A stretch of DNA of 64,000 bases from Vigna angularis (Eukaryota; Streptophyta; Magnoliopsida; Fabales; Fabaceae). The DNA is taken from contig NC_068971.1 in NCBI RefSeq assembly GCF_016808095.1, positions 1,116,001 through 1,180,000 of the forward strand, read 5' to 3'. Made by a program: the position numbers and the translations under genes. Under the pieces are notes generated by a model. The model was not told the origin of the DNA, did no database searches, and was given only the letters and a program-made list of their open reading frames with translations. Every line of letters starts with the position of its first letter. Position 1 is the first letter of the stretch. This document shows positions 34,068 to 46,619 of the stretch, piece by piece.

Positions 34068-36097
34068 TATTTTAGATTAGATTAATTGTAAAATTGATCT
34101 AATACTTGTTTTAAAGTTGATTTAATATATCTTTAGACCAGTTGATAGTTTCTTGGAAGAAATTTGTATATTGATATAGCAACTTTGTGGAAATGTAATG
34201 TATAATTCATTAGGAAAATGTCTTTTTAACAAAAATCCTCGTAAATGTTAGAGACAAGAGATTTATCGAAGATTTTTTGACCGTTGATAAATCGTTTGTA
34301 ATTATTTTGTACCGACGGTTTCTGTGTGTTTTTGAGAGTTTTTGATCTTCATGCCCTTCTTTTTTATAGTGTTTTAATAATAATCTATGTAGTATTTTGT
34401 GATTGATCGTTTTAAATATATAGACCAATAAAATAATAAGACTGTTTTCAAAAACTTATTAAAAAAATTGTTGAAAAATTCATTACTTTTGTTCTAGTGT
34501 CTAAGAGTTGAGCGATTGTCAATGTAGCTAAAGCGAAAGTGTTGCACAAAGTTTGATGTGATGTAAATCAATAAACAATAAACCAGCATAATATTTGTGA
34601 TTTATACATGAATGTTTATCTCGTCATCAATGAAGTTAAAAAATAGCTGCATATATTTTGCTTTGTTTTTTCTTTTCTTTAATTTTAAAATTAGCACTTT
34701 TTTATATCCGAGAAACAAAAATATAGTTAACTTATTTTAATAAAAAAAAAAACTAAAACGTGAATAAATATGAATTGCTGGTTTAAAGAATTAAAAAGAA
34801 CTTAGCCTTAGCTAGTTAAGAAATCTAACGTAGCCTTAGCTAGTTAAGAAAAAAAAATCATAAACTAATCTTTATTTATAGATAATTTAATTTCAATGTT
34901 TATACCTTTTTCTAATAAGTCTCTCTTTTTAAAAAATCATCTAAATAGACTTCACGTATTTATTTAAAATATAAATACTAATTTGAAGATGCTGGTTCAA
35001 AGAATTAAAAAGAACGTTTTGTTATTAGGAGAGAAATAAATATATTGTGCTCTATATTTTGAATATGCTCCAATATATTTTTCAAAAGAAAAAACATTCT
35101 TTAATTTCATAATCAGTGTTTTGTCTTTAAGACAATAATAAACAAAAAATAAAAAGCCCTTTTATGATTATTAAAAATTATAAAAAATATAGTATATATA
35201 TATATATACTGATATATTCTGTTTATTATTTATTAAACTCAGAAAAATAACTCATAGTCAAAAGCCCTTTTATGATTATTAATCTTTACATAAAAAGCAC
35301 CAATTAAGTTAACAATCAAGAGTATTTAAAATAATATATTTATTATTATTTAAACATTCAAATTAATGTTGATGAATGCAATTTTCTGCGACTTTTCTGC
35401 AAACCTAGGTTCGATTGAGTGTGCTGATCCCTACGAATTCTATCTTTCCTTTATAAGGAAAACAATAACACTAATTATTCCTTACTAATTAACTCCTACA
35501 TTTTTTTAAATATTAATTTCTTAAATATTTAACAACAAAACTTGCATTAAATTCTATCCATAGATATTAAACTCACTAAAATAAATTATATCCGTGAATA
35601 TTTAATGCCAACTAAAATAAGACTAACAAAACATGATGATAGAAAAACAACCGACAAGGAAGATAAATTTAAGAAGATTCTTTTTTCTTAACTTTGAAAG
35701 TATCATGTCAAAATTAATATTAACATACTAGACAAATTTTATATAATTGTTAATTTTATTGATGAAAAATAATTTGTCAACGACAAATTTAAATATTAAA
35801 TTATAAACTAAAAATAATTCATAACGAAAATAATTTCTAAATTAATTACTATATTAAATTGATTTCTAAATTGGTCACTAATATTATCTGGCAAAGTATT
35901 TGAGTTAGAAAGAAAAACTATGTATTTAAAAAATTATAATGTGAAAATTAAATTTAAAAGTAATAATTTTAAATTGTAAGGTAAATTTGGATGAGAAGTT
36001 TAAAATCTTTAAGAGTTTGGAGTGATAGAATTTTTGAAATGTTTTATTTAAATAACAGTTCAAATTTCTCTAGGTTCAAATTCTTAATCGGATAGAG
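32625..36097. other. Downstream flank of DC1 gene 1 and AT-rich intergenic DNA
   Basis: 32625-34200 is paralogous to 57816-59420, with a poly(A)-signal-like AATAAA near 32773. A small GTTGAAGGT tandem repeat at about 33231-33263 is present once in the other copy. After 34200 the two units diverge. 34250-34371 resembles a CACTA right end (TTTTATAGTG) but is unsupported by a partner end. 34500-36090 is AT-rich without a gene. Confidence 0.5.
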
Positions 36098-36579
36098 TCG
36101 GCCATGGATGAAGGGAGTAAGATTTGTTCTAATTTGCGGTCAAGGGAGGTGAATGGGTCAGGTGAGTCGGCCATGGATGAAGGGAGTAAGACTCAACGAG
36201 AGCACCAATTGTAAGGGGAAAAACAGATAATAGAATAATCTAGAAAGAATAACAGGACAGAGAAGGAAGAGACACCTAATAATTCTTTCTTATTCTCTGC
36301 ATAACAGAAAGGTGCTCTATATAAGCACTACTCCTTACAGCTAATATTCCTTCACATGGTATAACGGTTTCCCCTAAAAGGAAGACACGTCACTTAGTAA
36401 CAAAATCCCTAAGATAAATTGGCTGACGAACAACCCTCTTAGGTCGATCAATAGAAGCTTCTGGAGTATTGGTTGGGCCGTGTTCAGCTTCTGCAGTAGA
36501 ACTTGGGTTGTCCTCACCTTGTACACTGTCAATAGGATTAGAGTACTGTAAGGCCCAATGATTCTTTCACACATACTCA
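36098..36579 (-). mobile_element. LTR retrotransposon fragment: LTR, primer-binding site and start of gag, minus strand
   Basis: Read on the minus strand, an LTR runs from 36579 (TGAGTATGTGTGAAAG) to 36210 (CCCCTTACA), 370 bp, TG...CA. It has a TATA-like TTATATAGAGC near 36315. The next bases, ATTGGTGCTCTCGTTGAGTC, are the type of primer-binding-site region that follows many plant 5' LTRs. Then comes an open frame beginning MADSPDPFTSLDRKLEQI, with a 68-bp direct repeat. The element is cut after about 110 bp of internal sequence, and there is no second LTR or pol. The far LTR edge abuts a (TA)n tract. Confidence 0.65.
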
Positions 36580-36587
36580 TAAGTAGG

Positions 36588-36687
<100 letters not shown>

Positions 36688-36959
36688 ATGTTTATCTTTT
36701 ATTTTATTTGACGTAAGATTTGTTTGTATCCAACAATTATATTAATATATAAAGCCAAATATATTACAGAATGTGTGTGGGGTGCTATTTGACTTAGAAA
36801 TCTTTTAAACAAGTTGGAGTTAAACAAGAAGAAACCGTCATGATCCAAGTAGATAACAGATCAATTATTTAGTTAGCAAGAAAAAAAAATACATTAATGT
36901 CGGGTTTCATTTATCTAGAAAAGAAATAAAAAAAATAAAAACACGTAAGAAGTAACTGA

Positions 36960-37370
36960 TTATATTTTTATTTCATTTAAAGTCAGTCAGTATTATTTTT
37001 CTTATGTTCTCAGGTTCGGTACTATTCACAACTATTTAGTGGTCAATTCTATTCAATGAATATATAGCGAGTTCCAACAATTTCACATATTTGTGAATGT
37101 CGTATTTTGTATCATCCTTGAACACATTTTTCTTATATATCTTTTTAATGGGAAGGCGGATGGGGGAATACATTTCTTCATAATTCAGATGTCTAATTGT
37201 TTTTAGACTCTTAACCTATGTGGGCCTAAGATTGAGTGTGTATTTTATGGCATGGTGAAAAATACAAACAACCAATAAGATAAGTAACAAGACTATGAAA
37301 ACCTTATTAAAAGATTTAAAACCTGTCCTTTACTGTGGTTTGATAGATTGGGAGGTATAACGAAACTTTG
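36960..37370. other. Orphan 3' flank of a lost type II HSP70 gene
   Basis: Matches the 3' flank of genes 3 and 6 (30120-30370, 52550-52850), including TTGATAGATTGG-type sequence, but no coding region precedes it. It indicates a further type II copy that has been deleted. Confidence 0.6.
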
Positions 37371-39236
37371 AAAATAATCAATTGTTTGAAAATCAAAATT
37401 GGAAATCGTCACCATAATTAATTTTAATAAATTATAAAATGAAATATGGTCTACATAATAATTGAGTCTGAAAATCGCTTATCATAAGGAGTGTATTAGC
37501 ATCTTACAATGTTTTCTGAATACAGTATCTTTAATTAATTAATTAATTAATACAGTGAAGAGCAGGTGTTTGAAATCTCATTTTAAATATATTTAAAGTT
37601 AACTATTTTTAGAAAACATATTTTAAATTATATTTTGTATTTCATAATATTTTATTCAAGCTTCTCTATTTATTTATATTTCTTTTACATAAAATAACTT
37701 TAAATCTATTATATTTGATAAAAGAATGTAACAACAAATTAATACAATAGCTATTTGTCATTAACGAGTGTCTTATCATCTAGAATAGTTATTTCTAGAA
37801 TTTGGTCATTTCATTCAATCGCCACGGATTGGTCATTCACCAATCTAATTCGATTCATTTATTATTAGTAAATTGAAAAAATTTAAACTCGGTTCGATCT
37901 ATGGATTGATGGATTAAACGACTATCTTATTTAATTATAATTTTTTCTAAAAAAAATTATATATCTTTTATTCAAATATAAAAAGAAATTATTCTAAAAT
38001 AATGTTAAATTTAAAAGAAAATTCAAAGAAAAAATATCATACAATCAAAGGGTAATCAAAAACCAAACACAAAAGGCGAACAAATAAGGTTTTAACATTA
38101 ATAATTTTTGTATCACTTATCGATTTATAATATTAAAGTCTTGATTTAATAAATCTATAATATTTTTCTCTCTTGAAACATCTTATTTATCCCCATCTAC
38201 AATAAAATAAAAAAGACTAATTAATAATATTAAAAAATAAAATAATAAATAATTAAATTAAACTAGGTGGGTGGATGAGCCAACGTACGGGTTCAATCCG
38301 GATGAGTCGAATTCTAAATGAGTTGGGTTGAAAATTAACCAGCATCAAAAAATTTCGAGTTACAACTCATTTTGATCTCACTAGGTAAATGACTTTTAAT
38401 ATATAAACTATTGGGGGAGTCATTTTCTTTTTTCATATCAAGAATTCAAATAACCTAAAAATATAAAACCTATATGTATGAATGATTTTATTTACAAAAT
38501 AATAATCAATAATATATTATTTCTTGTAAATGATTATGATAATAGCATGGGTGAGGGAGGAAAGGTAATAGATAGTATCAAGTTTTTTTTTAGAGTTGAC
38601 CTGAGAAAAGCAATCGACCTTATATAAGGTTTTATATATGTTTCTGGTTACCATTCACAAACGCAGAACTTATTTATCAATTTTTAATACTTATGATTTA
38701 ATTCAATATTTAAAGAAAATGATCTAGTGTTTTTTTTTTCAAATTTTTCAAAGGGAGAAGTTTATTAAAAAAAAGGAAAATACTTTATGCTCAAGTCAAC
38801 TGGCCGCTTGGTGGTTAAGGATGAGGATTAGTCAAAGTCATATTACTATAATTCCCATAATCAATCTTTCAGAGAAGCATCTTGTGAAGGAAAGACCCCA
38901 AACACACAGAGATTTAATCATCATTAGTTCAAGGTAAAGGCTCTGAATCAACACCTTCATATATCTTTCTTTTATATAAAGTACATCTTCTGTAAATTGT
39001 TAGATGTGATACACATGTATGTCTAGGTTTTCACTTCAGAAAGTTGAAGTTTCCTTTTCTTCTCAGTGTCATTAATTACTTGTGATAGGATACTTGGTCA
39101 TTTCATGTGTCGATGATTATGTTTAATGTTTTGTTTATTAAGGCCAAAAAGCGTTCTTCCTTTATGTCACGTTACTTTCTCGCGTTGACTTCACTTGTTT
39201 TGGCTTTGAACACATTGTAGTATCACTTGAAAGAAA
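37371..39236 (+). promoter_or_regulatory. Upstream region of the type II pseudogene, with an insertion
   Basis: Paralogous to 26970-28004. Relative to gene 3 it carries 590 extra bases at 37804-38393 (separate entry). The last 130 bp before the ATG are almost identical to gene 3. Confidence 0.6.
37804..38393. mobile_element. 590-bp insertion with short inverted ends in a type II upstream region
   Basis: The segment begins GGTCATTTCATT and ends GGTAAATGAC, giving a short terminal inverted repeat (GTCATTT / AAATGAC). Gene 3 has uninterrupted GAATTTTTAATATATAG at the same point. No coding capacity; class unresolved. Confidence 0.55.
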
Positions 39237-41338
39237 ATGGCAAAACCAAATAAGGAATGGGTTGTGGGAATCGACCTTGGCACAACATATTCATGTGTTG
39301 CTGTGTGGCTTGAAGAACACTCTCGAGTGGAGATCATTCACAATGACCAAGGCAATAGAATTACGCCTTCTTGTGTGGCTTTCACAGAGAATCAAAGATT
39401 GATTGGTGATGCTGCCAAGAATCAGGCTGCTATAAATCCAACCAACACTCTCTTTGGTAAAAAAAAATTGTTTTTTTATTGCGTGTGAATTCCCTTAAAT
39501 GTTTACGCTAGCTGTTTGTGTTGGTTTTTGGGTGCGCAAACGATAACTTAACATTCATCATTTACTTATACTTTTCTCCAGTTTTCTAATTTGTTCTATA
39601 ACTTTAAATTAGTATGTATCATTCCACAAGCCTACTTTGACTAACATCATTGTGGAATAGCCTTAAATTCTTGCTCTATTAGGAACAAGCTTTAAGAAAT
39701 GCATAAAATGACTAATTTTGCAGATGTGAAAAGGTTAATCGGGAGAAGATATAGTGATCCCATTATTCAGGACGATCTAAAGTTGTGGCCATTTAAGGTC
39801 ATTGCTGATTCTGATGAAAAACCCATGATGGTTGTTTCATACAAGGGTGAGGAGAAACAAAATTTCAGCTGAAGAAATCTCATCTATGGTCCTTACAAAG
39901 ATGCGGGATATTGCAGAAGCGCACTTGAAATCAGAGGTTAAGAATGTCGTAGTTACCGTGCCTGCTTATTTTAATGATTCTCAGCGACAAGCGACAAAAG
40001 ATGCTGGTACCATTGCTGGCCTCAATGTTATGCGGATAATCAATGAACCTACGGCTGCTGCTCTGGCGTATGGCCTTGACAAGAGAGCTAATTGTGTTGG
40101 AGAGCGAAATATTTTAATTTTTGATTTTGGTGGTGGAACATTTGATGTGTCTCTGCTAACAATCAAAGGTGATGTGTTTGAAGTGAAGGCCACTGCTGGT
40201 GACACACACCTTGGAGGAGAGGACATGGATAACAGAATGGTGAAGTACTTTGTTGAGGAGTTCAAGAGGAAGCAGAAAGTGGACATAAGTGGGAACCCGA
40301 GAGCTTTGAGGAGGTTGAGAACTGCTTGTGAGAGAGCAAAAAGGACACTATCATCTGCTGTTGATACCACCATTGAGATAGATGCTTTATCTAGGAGCAT
40401 TGACTTCTGCTCATCAATCACTCGTGCAAGATTTGAGGAACTTAACTTAGACCTCTTTCAAAGGTGTATGGAGACAGTGGAAAGGTGTCTTGTTGATTCT
40501 AAGATGGAGAAGAGTGATGTAGACGATGTTGTACTGGTTGGTGGTTCTTCTAGGATTCCAAAAGTGCAGCAGCTATTGCAAGACTACTTCAAGGGGAAAG
40601 AACTGTGCATGAGCATCAACCCTGACGAGGCTGTTGCCTACGGAGCAGCACTACAGGCTGCTTTGCTGACTAAAGGCAACAAATTTGTCCCCAACTTAGT
40701 GCTATTAGATGTTACGCCGTTGTCACTCGGTATACTTTTAAAAGGAGATCTCATGGATGTCGTGATTCCTAGGAACACCACCATTCCTGTTGTAAAAAAA
40801 AAAAGGATATGTAAGAATCGAAGAGTTCCAATCTGCTGTGTCTATTCAGGTTTACGAGGGTGAAAGGACAAGAGCAAGCGATAACAATTTGCTTGGTTTC
40901 TTTCATCTTTATGGCAATCCTAATGCTCCTCGAGGCCATCCTTTAACCGTTAGTTTCAGTATAGATGCCGATGGAATCCTAACTGTAATTGCTGAGGAAG
41001 AAAGCAGTGGAAGTAAGAATTGGATTACCGTAACCAACGACAACGGAAGACTATGAGCTCAACAAATTATGAGAATGATTCAAGAAGGCGAGAAATACAA
41101 GGCTGAAGACCAGAAGTACCAAAAGAAATTTATAGCAATTAATGCTTTGGATGACTTCGTTTACAAGATAAGGAATGCTATAGATGATGTTGATAATCCA
41201 CAAGAGAAAACGAAGATCAACATGGCTATTGCAGAGGCCGAGAAATTGCTTGATGCTAGGGAGCAGACAGAAACAGAGGTTTTTGTGGATCATCTGCACA
41301 AGTTGAAGAGCCTCATTTTACGTTTATGTTGGTGAAAA
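39237..41338 (+). pseudogene. HSP70 pseudogene 4: type II with two frameshifts and a stop
   Basis: Exon 1 (39237-39456) and the intron (39457-39723) are intact and exon 1 is nearly identical to gene 3. Exon 2 has one extra A near 39860, in the codons for KQISAEE. A second extra base lies in an 11-A run at 40794-40804 after IPVVKK, and a nonsense TGA at 41054-41056 replaces Ser in KLST. The tail loses the last residues (LHKLKSLI then frame-changed). Each lesion is simple, so the gene died recently. Its 3' portion resembles gene 6 ([14 protein letters not shown]) more than gene 3. Confidence 0.93.
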
Positions 41339-42744
41339 AGGTAAAACTTTATGAACCATGATATCTAAACAATATAAAATTTTCAGTTTCAATCATCAAT
41401 CATTTGTTAGAATATACTTAAATTTGACTTTTATTTGTAATTTCGTTTAAGTTTTATTTTTTCTGTTTTCTGTTGCCAATTTCTGTTTTTCTAGTTGTCG
41501 TGTATGGTCTTTTTCCAGTTTGGTTGTAATCTATTTTATTTTTTTATTTGAACTCGGTCAGTATTATTTATCCTGTATATCCTTTTCGGTTACTATTCAT
41601 GATTATTTAGTGACCAATTCTATTCAATGAATATAAGAGACATTCTCCCTCCATCTCCAAAATATATTTTAATTCCAAAGTATATCCCTCAGTACAATCA
41701 ACAAGAATATTTTGAATTTTTAAAAGGCGGACTAATTTTGAAACTTGAACTCTGTCGCATCTCACCCTCAAACCCTACACCCCCTTCTAAATCACTCCTC
41801 CCTCCTCCGCCCTCCCTCCTCTCCCATTGTTCTCTCCAGTCTCCTCTGCCTCTCTTTTCTCCTCCCTCTTGTGCCAAGCTGTTTGTGTTTCTCCTCCGTG
41901 CTTGATTTCTCACAAATCTCAGGTGCTTTCTGGCGTCCAGGTTAGTATCTTGATAAAATGTAGGTATTTGTTGTCATACAAATATATGCATGTGCTTTTT
42001 GAGTTCGCTGGGTGTTGGTGTTGGTTGCCGGAGAACAGCTACTTAAACATCAGTGGTCGCAGACTTCGCACTTGGAAGTGTGGAAAGTAGGGAAACCGCG
42101 TATCGATATGCGGAAGGTTTCCGAGGCGGCTCACACTAACCGCACATTCATGTGCGTTAGTTGTCGCCGCACTTCGAATAGCGTTTAGGTTTGATTTCTA
42201 GGTTTTTTAATTTTTTTATTAGGTTAGTATATATTTATTTTATTAGGTTAATTTTTTATTAGGTTAGTATATATTTATTTTATTAGGTTTATTTTTATTA
42301 GGTTAGTATAATAAATTTAATTTTTTTTGTTAGTTGATAAATAAAATGTTTTCTTAATATATTTTTATTTATTTTATTTGTTTGTTAAATTTTGTTGAAT
42401 TTGTTATTTTTTAACATATTATTATTTTCATAATATATTATTTATTATGATTTAATTTTATTTAATTTTTTATAAATTGAAATAATTATTAAATTTTTTA
42501 TTAAATTAAATAATAATTATCATCTGTAAATTTTGTTAAATATTATTTTGGATTTATTTGTAATTATTTAATTATTATATATGTATTTTTTTGAAATTCG
42601 TAACATAAAACATAATGAAAGAGAAACGAGTACATATAGAAAACGAAATGTGATTAAAAAATATTAATTGATTAATTAAATTTTGACTTTTTATTAAATG
42701 AAGTGTGGGAAGAATACTCTGAATATAAACATACATGAGTTACA
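41339..42744. other. Type II 3' flank followed by an unexplained 1.15-kb segment
   Basis: 41339-41590 is the type II 3' flank (matches 60200-60360). At the second copy the type I upstream block follows at once; here about 1150 bp intervene. They hold a C/T-rich stretch (41740-41900) like a plant 5' leader with a possible donor CCAG|GTTAGT at 41940, a GC-rich patch (42040-42190), and a 40-bp tandem repeat (42217-42312). No family was recognised and no open frame is convincing. Confidence 0.45.
42217..42312. repeat. Tandem repeat, about 40-bp period
   Basis: Two and a half copies of a unit containing TTATTAGGTTAGTATATATT, at 42217, 42257 and 42296. Confidence 0.75.
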
Positions 42745-43475
42745 ATTTCAAATACCGGTGGAGTGATGTGGTTACAGCAAGTACCTCCTCCGACAAAGAA
42801 TTCGGAGAACGAAAATGAAAGTTTAAGATAGTCAATTCCTTCTATTTCATGTTTGCACAGAATCGGATCCATACATCGGAGAACCGATTTTTTTCTTTGC
42901 ACATTTTAGGAATAATATTATAAAATCATCCATTTCACTCTGAAATCTCTTCTCTGCATCGAGGATGGCATGTGCACCACATCTCACAAATCCACGCTTA
43001 CCTCTCCACTCAAATCGCTTAATTCAAACACGAAGAAAATTTCTAAATCCGTCTTTCACAATACTCACTCGTGTTCAGAAAATACACACAAAATAATAGT
43101 ATTAGTTTTTCAAAAAATATCACTCTAATATAATTATATAATAAAGGAACACATATTTTCATTCATTTCACATACTAATAACAATAAAATATTATAAAAG
43201 AATAAATTTTTATATTTAAAGAAAAAAAATAATGTTGAAAGTAAAAATTTGTTTCTCAGACTATCATTTCCCATCATGATAACTGTCACACTGTCAATGG
43301 GCGCAAGTCTGTTCGTTTCTTGTGATGCACGATGCACGAAGAGACCCTGTTCATCGGAACAACTCAGACGTGTTTGGGGTCATTTTCTCATTGTTACTAA
43401 GTATAAAAATCTACCCTTCCTATTCATCCATACTTTGCTTATTCTATCTCACAGTCTTCATTCGTACAAAGAAAA
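42745..43475 (+). promoter_or_regulatory. Type I HSP70 upstream region (gene 5)
   Basis: Starts with TTACAATTTCAAATACCGGTGG, shared with 60359, and runs to the ATG. TATAAAAAT is at 43402-43410. This copy shows the uninserted form of the sites occupied by the solo LTR at 60598 and the element at 61670 in the next unit. Confidence 0.65.
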
Positions 43476-45438
43476 ATGGCCGAAGCCAAAAAGGGATTGG
43501 TAATAGGAATCGACCTTGGCACAACATACTCCTGTGTTGCAGTGTGGCAGCAACAGCATAATAGGGTGGAGATCATTCATAATGATCAAGGTAACAATAC
43601 CACTCCTTCTTGTGTTGCTTTCACGGACCATGAAAGGTTGGTAGGAGATGCTGCTGCAAATCAGGCTGCTTTCAATCCAGAGAACACCATCTTCGGTATA
43701 TTTTTACTCTTAAACTATTACTTGTTTTTTCCTTTCTGTGATTTTCCTGTAAACTTTTAGCAGGAAAAATAGACCACGACAATATTTTTTTTAAACTCTT
43801 GCAGATGCTAAGAGGTTGATCGGTAGGAAATACAGTGACCCGTTTGTTCAGAAAGACAAAATGTTATGGCCATTTAAGGTTGTTGCCGGTGTCAATGACA
43901 AACCCACGATTTCTGTTAAGTACAAAGGCCAGGAGAAGATCCTTATTGCGGAGGAAGTATCATCCATGGTCCTCTCAAAGATGCGGGACATTGCAGAGGC
44001 ATACTTGGAAAAACCTGTGAAGAATGCAGTGGTTACTGTGCCTGCTTATTTCAACGATTCTCAGCGCAAAGCCACCATGGATGCTGGTGCTATTATAGGT
44101 CTCAATGTTATTCGTATAATCAATGAACCGACAGCTGCAGCAATTGCATACGGTCTTGATAAAAGAAATGATTGTGTTGGACAGCGAAATATTTTTGTTT
44201 TTGACTTTGGAGGTGGTACATTCGATGTGTCTATTCTCACTATTGAGAACAAAGTCTTTCAAGTTAAGGCCACTGCCGGAAACACTCACCTTGGCGGAGA
44301 AGACATTGATAATAGAATGATGAACTACTTTGTGGAGGAGATGAAAAGGAAAAGTAAAGTTGACATAAGTGGGAATCCACGTGCCTTAAGGAGGTTGAAA
44401 AGTGCTTGCGAGAGAGCAAAAAGGACACTCTCATATGCTGTTACTGCAAACATTGAGGTAGATAATTTATTTGAAGGCATTGATTTGTGTTCTTCAATGA
44501 CCCGAGCAAAATTTGAACAAATCAATTGTGATCTCTTTGAAGAGTGTATGGAAACAGTAGATAGGTGTCTTAGGGATGCTAAGATGGAGAAAAGTAGTGT
44601 GCATGATGTTGTCCTTGTTGGTGGTTCTTCTAGGATTCCCAAAATGCAGAAGCTACTTCAAGACTTTTTCAATGGGAAGGATCTTTGCAAGAGCGTAAAC
44701 CCTGATGAGGCTGTTGCTTATGGTGCAGCTGTGCAGGCTGCTCTCTTGACCGAAGGCATTAAGAATGGTCCAGATTTGGTATTGAAAGATGTTACTCCGC
44801 TTTCACTTGGCATATTGGTAATGGGGGATCTCATGAGTGTTGTGATTCCTAGGAACACTACTATTCCTATAAAGAAGACAAACGTTTTTGAGACAAGCAA
44901 AGATGACCAATTGTCATCCAAGATTGAGGTTTATGAGGGCGAGAGAGTGAAAGCCAGTGATAATAATTTGTTGGGTTCTTTTTGTATTTCTGGCTTTTCC
45001 CCAGCTCCTCGTGGCTATCCTTTTGATGTGACTTTTACAATAAATGAAAATGGCATTCTTTCCGTTTCTGCTGAGGATAAAGTAACCGGTAGTAGGAATG
45101 AAATTATAATATCCAATGACAAAGGAAGACTGTCAAATGCAGAAATTAGTAAAATGATTAAAGAAGCAGAGAATTATAAGTCTGAAGATGAGAAGTTTCA
45201 CAAGAAGGCCAAAGCAATGAATGATTTAGATTATCATGTTTATAAGATCGGAAAGGCTTTAAAGACAGAGGATATGAGCTCGAAAGAAAAGGAAGATATC
45301 ATGTCTAAAATTTCTAGAGCAACTGATATGCTTGATAGGCGGAACGAGATGGAAGATATAGTTGTTATTGAAGACTTTCTGAAAGATCTTAAAGCAATCA
45401 GTGAACGAATTATGGTCATGGAAAAAAAAGGTTGGTAA
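43476..45438 (+). CDS. HSP70 gene 5: type I, EEVD-less
   Basis: Exon 1 is 43476-43695, the intron 43696-43804 (109 bp), exon 2 43805-45438; the product is 617 aa. All three HSP70 signatures and the catalytic Lys of DAKRLIG are kept, with DAAANQ as in gene 2. The intron differs from that of gene 2 at only two positions. At 44446-44541, however, a patch is clearly different ([20 protein letters not shown] and [10 protein letters not shown] against [19 protein letters not shown] and [10 protein letters not shown]), which points to gene conversion. The lid lacks four residues (SSKL) present in gene 2. An A-run expansion near 45422 changes the end to VMEKKGW. There is no EEVD. Role as for gene 2. 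Confidence 0.93.
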
Positions 45439-46400
45439 AAGGAAAACACCGTCATAGTTAATTTACAAATTCTGATGGTCGTGGAGAAGATTGTCTAGTT
45501 GTTTTAAGCTGTTATGTTTTGTGTGTCACTGATTTGTCCTTAACATGTGATAAAATCAAACTTTTGTGTTTTGGCAGGTATCGTTTGAATATTTGATAGT
45601 GTAGTAGTAATAGTATTTGGTTTGGAAATGGTTATTGTTGCAAATGCAAATCATTTACATTTGATTTATCTTTGGAATCTTCAATTCTCGCAGTTTAGCC
45701 TGTTCAAGTATAGTTTTTTTTGTAAATTTTGTTTGCTTCTATTTTAATGTGACGAACACTCATATTTTTCAACAGAGAAGAATTTTAAAAGTATCAAAGT
45801 CTTTATTCTTCAAAAGTCACTAGTTCTTCATTTATAAGAAATTTATTGGTTTAATTGACTTATATAGTTTAATATGAACTTTCCTATTCCTTGACTTAAT
45901 TTTTCTATTTTATCTTACACTTTCATTAAAACTATTATAATTAAATTATTTATTAATAATAATACAATATGAAAGAAAAGGTTTAAAATAGAAATCCTTT
46001 AGAACCATAAAATTTGAAAAGCCTAATGTATATTGAATACAAATGACTAAAAACAAAGTTATCAATATCTTGCTTTTACTACATAAAAGATTCTAAGCAG
46101 TAAGGGTAGATGATGACATACGCAACAATATTTTAGAGATGATTTTTTTTTTTCACTTTATAAAAGGGAGAAATAAAATACGTTATATTTGTAGAATGAT
46201 TGAGATTATTACATACTTTTTAAAAAAACAGTGGTGAATCTCCTTAGAATTATTACAGAGTCTTTTTATCATTAGAAATTGAAATGTTATATTTGTCATC
46301 ATTTTCTATGTGATGTAATCAAAGTTGCGTATGGGAATCTAATGAGTATCCTCTTAGTCTTTTGGTTTTCCAAGTTCCATTCAGAAGTTTAACGTCAGAC
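45439..46400. other. Type I 3' flank
   Basis: Closely paralogous to 62630-63600 after the mini-copy, and in part to 12435-12650. It contains TTTTGGCAG near 45573, a possible acceptor of a 3' UTR intron. No gene. Confidence 0.6.
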
Positions 46401-46436
46401 GCCAACAGTAGTTTATGGGAATAAACAATAAGGGAC

Positions 46437-46610
46437 AGATCTGTGTAAGAGCATCAACCCTGATGAGGCTGTTGCTTTTGGAGCAGCAGTTCAGGGTGCT
46501 TTGTTGAGTGAAGGTATTGAGAATGTTTCGAATTTTGTTTGTTGGATTGTCTCTTGACAGTGTCATTAGCAGCTATATTTAGATGTTTCTAGTTTAGATT
46601 TTATCTGATG
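46437..46610 (+). pseudogene. Type IV HSP70 relic (NBD end)
   Basis: Encodes [20 protein letters not shown], then [19 protein letters not shown] and a stop, the region just before the interdomain linker. What follows (GTGTCATTAGCAGCTAT) is the type IV 3' flank also seen at 13566. Coding DNA on both sides is missing. Confidence 0.8.
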
Positions 46611-46619
46611 CGGATCTGT

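Noticed and set aside
34250..34371. Possible second CACTA right end (ending TTTTTTATAGTG).
   Set aside because: Only one weak terminus and two or three motif-like words; no partner end, target duplication or empty site could be shown.
41735..42090. Pro/Ser-rich frames in the C/T-rich segment.
   Set aside because: Low-complexity composition in several overlapping frames with no recognisable domain.
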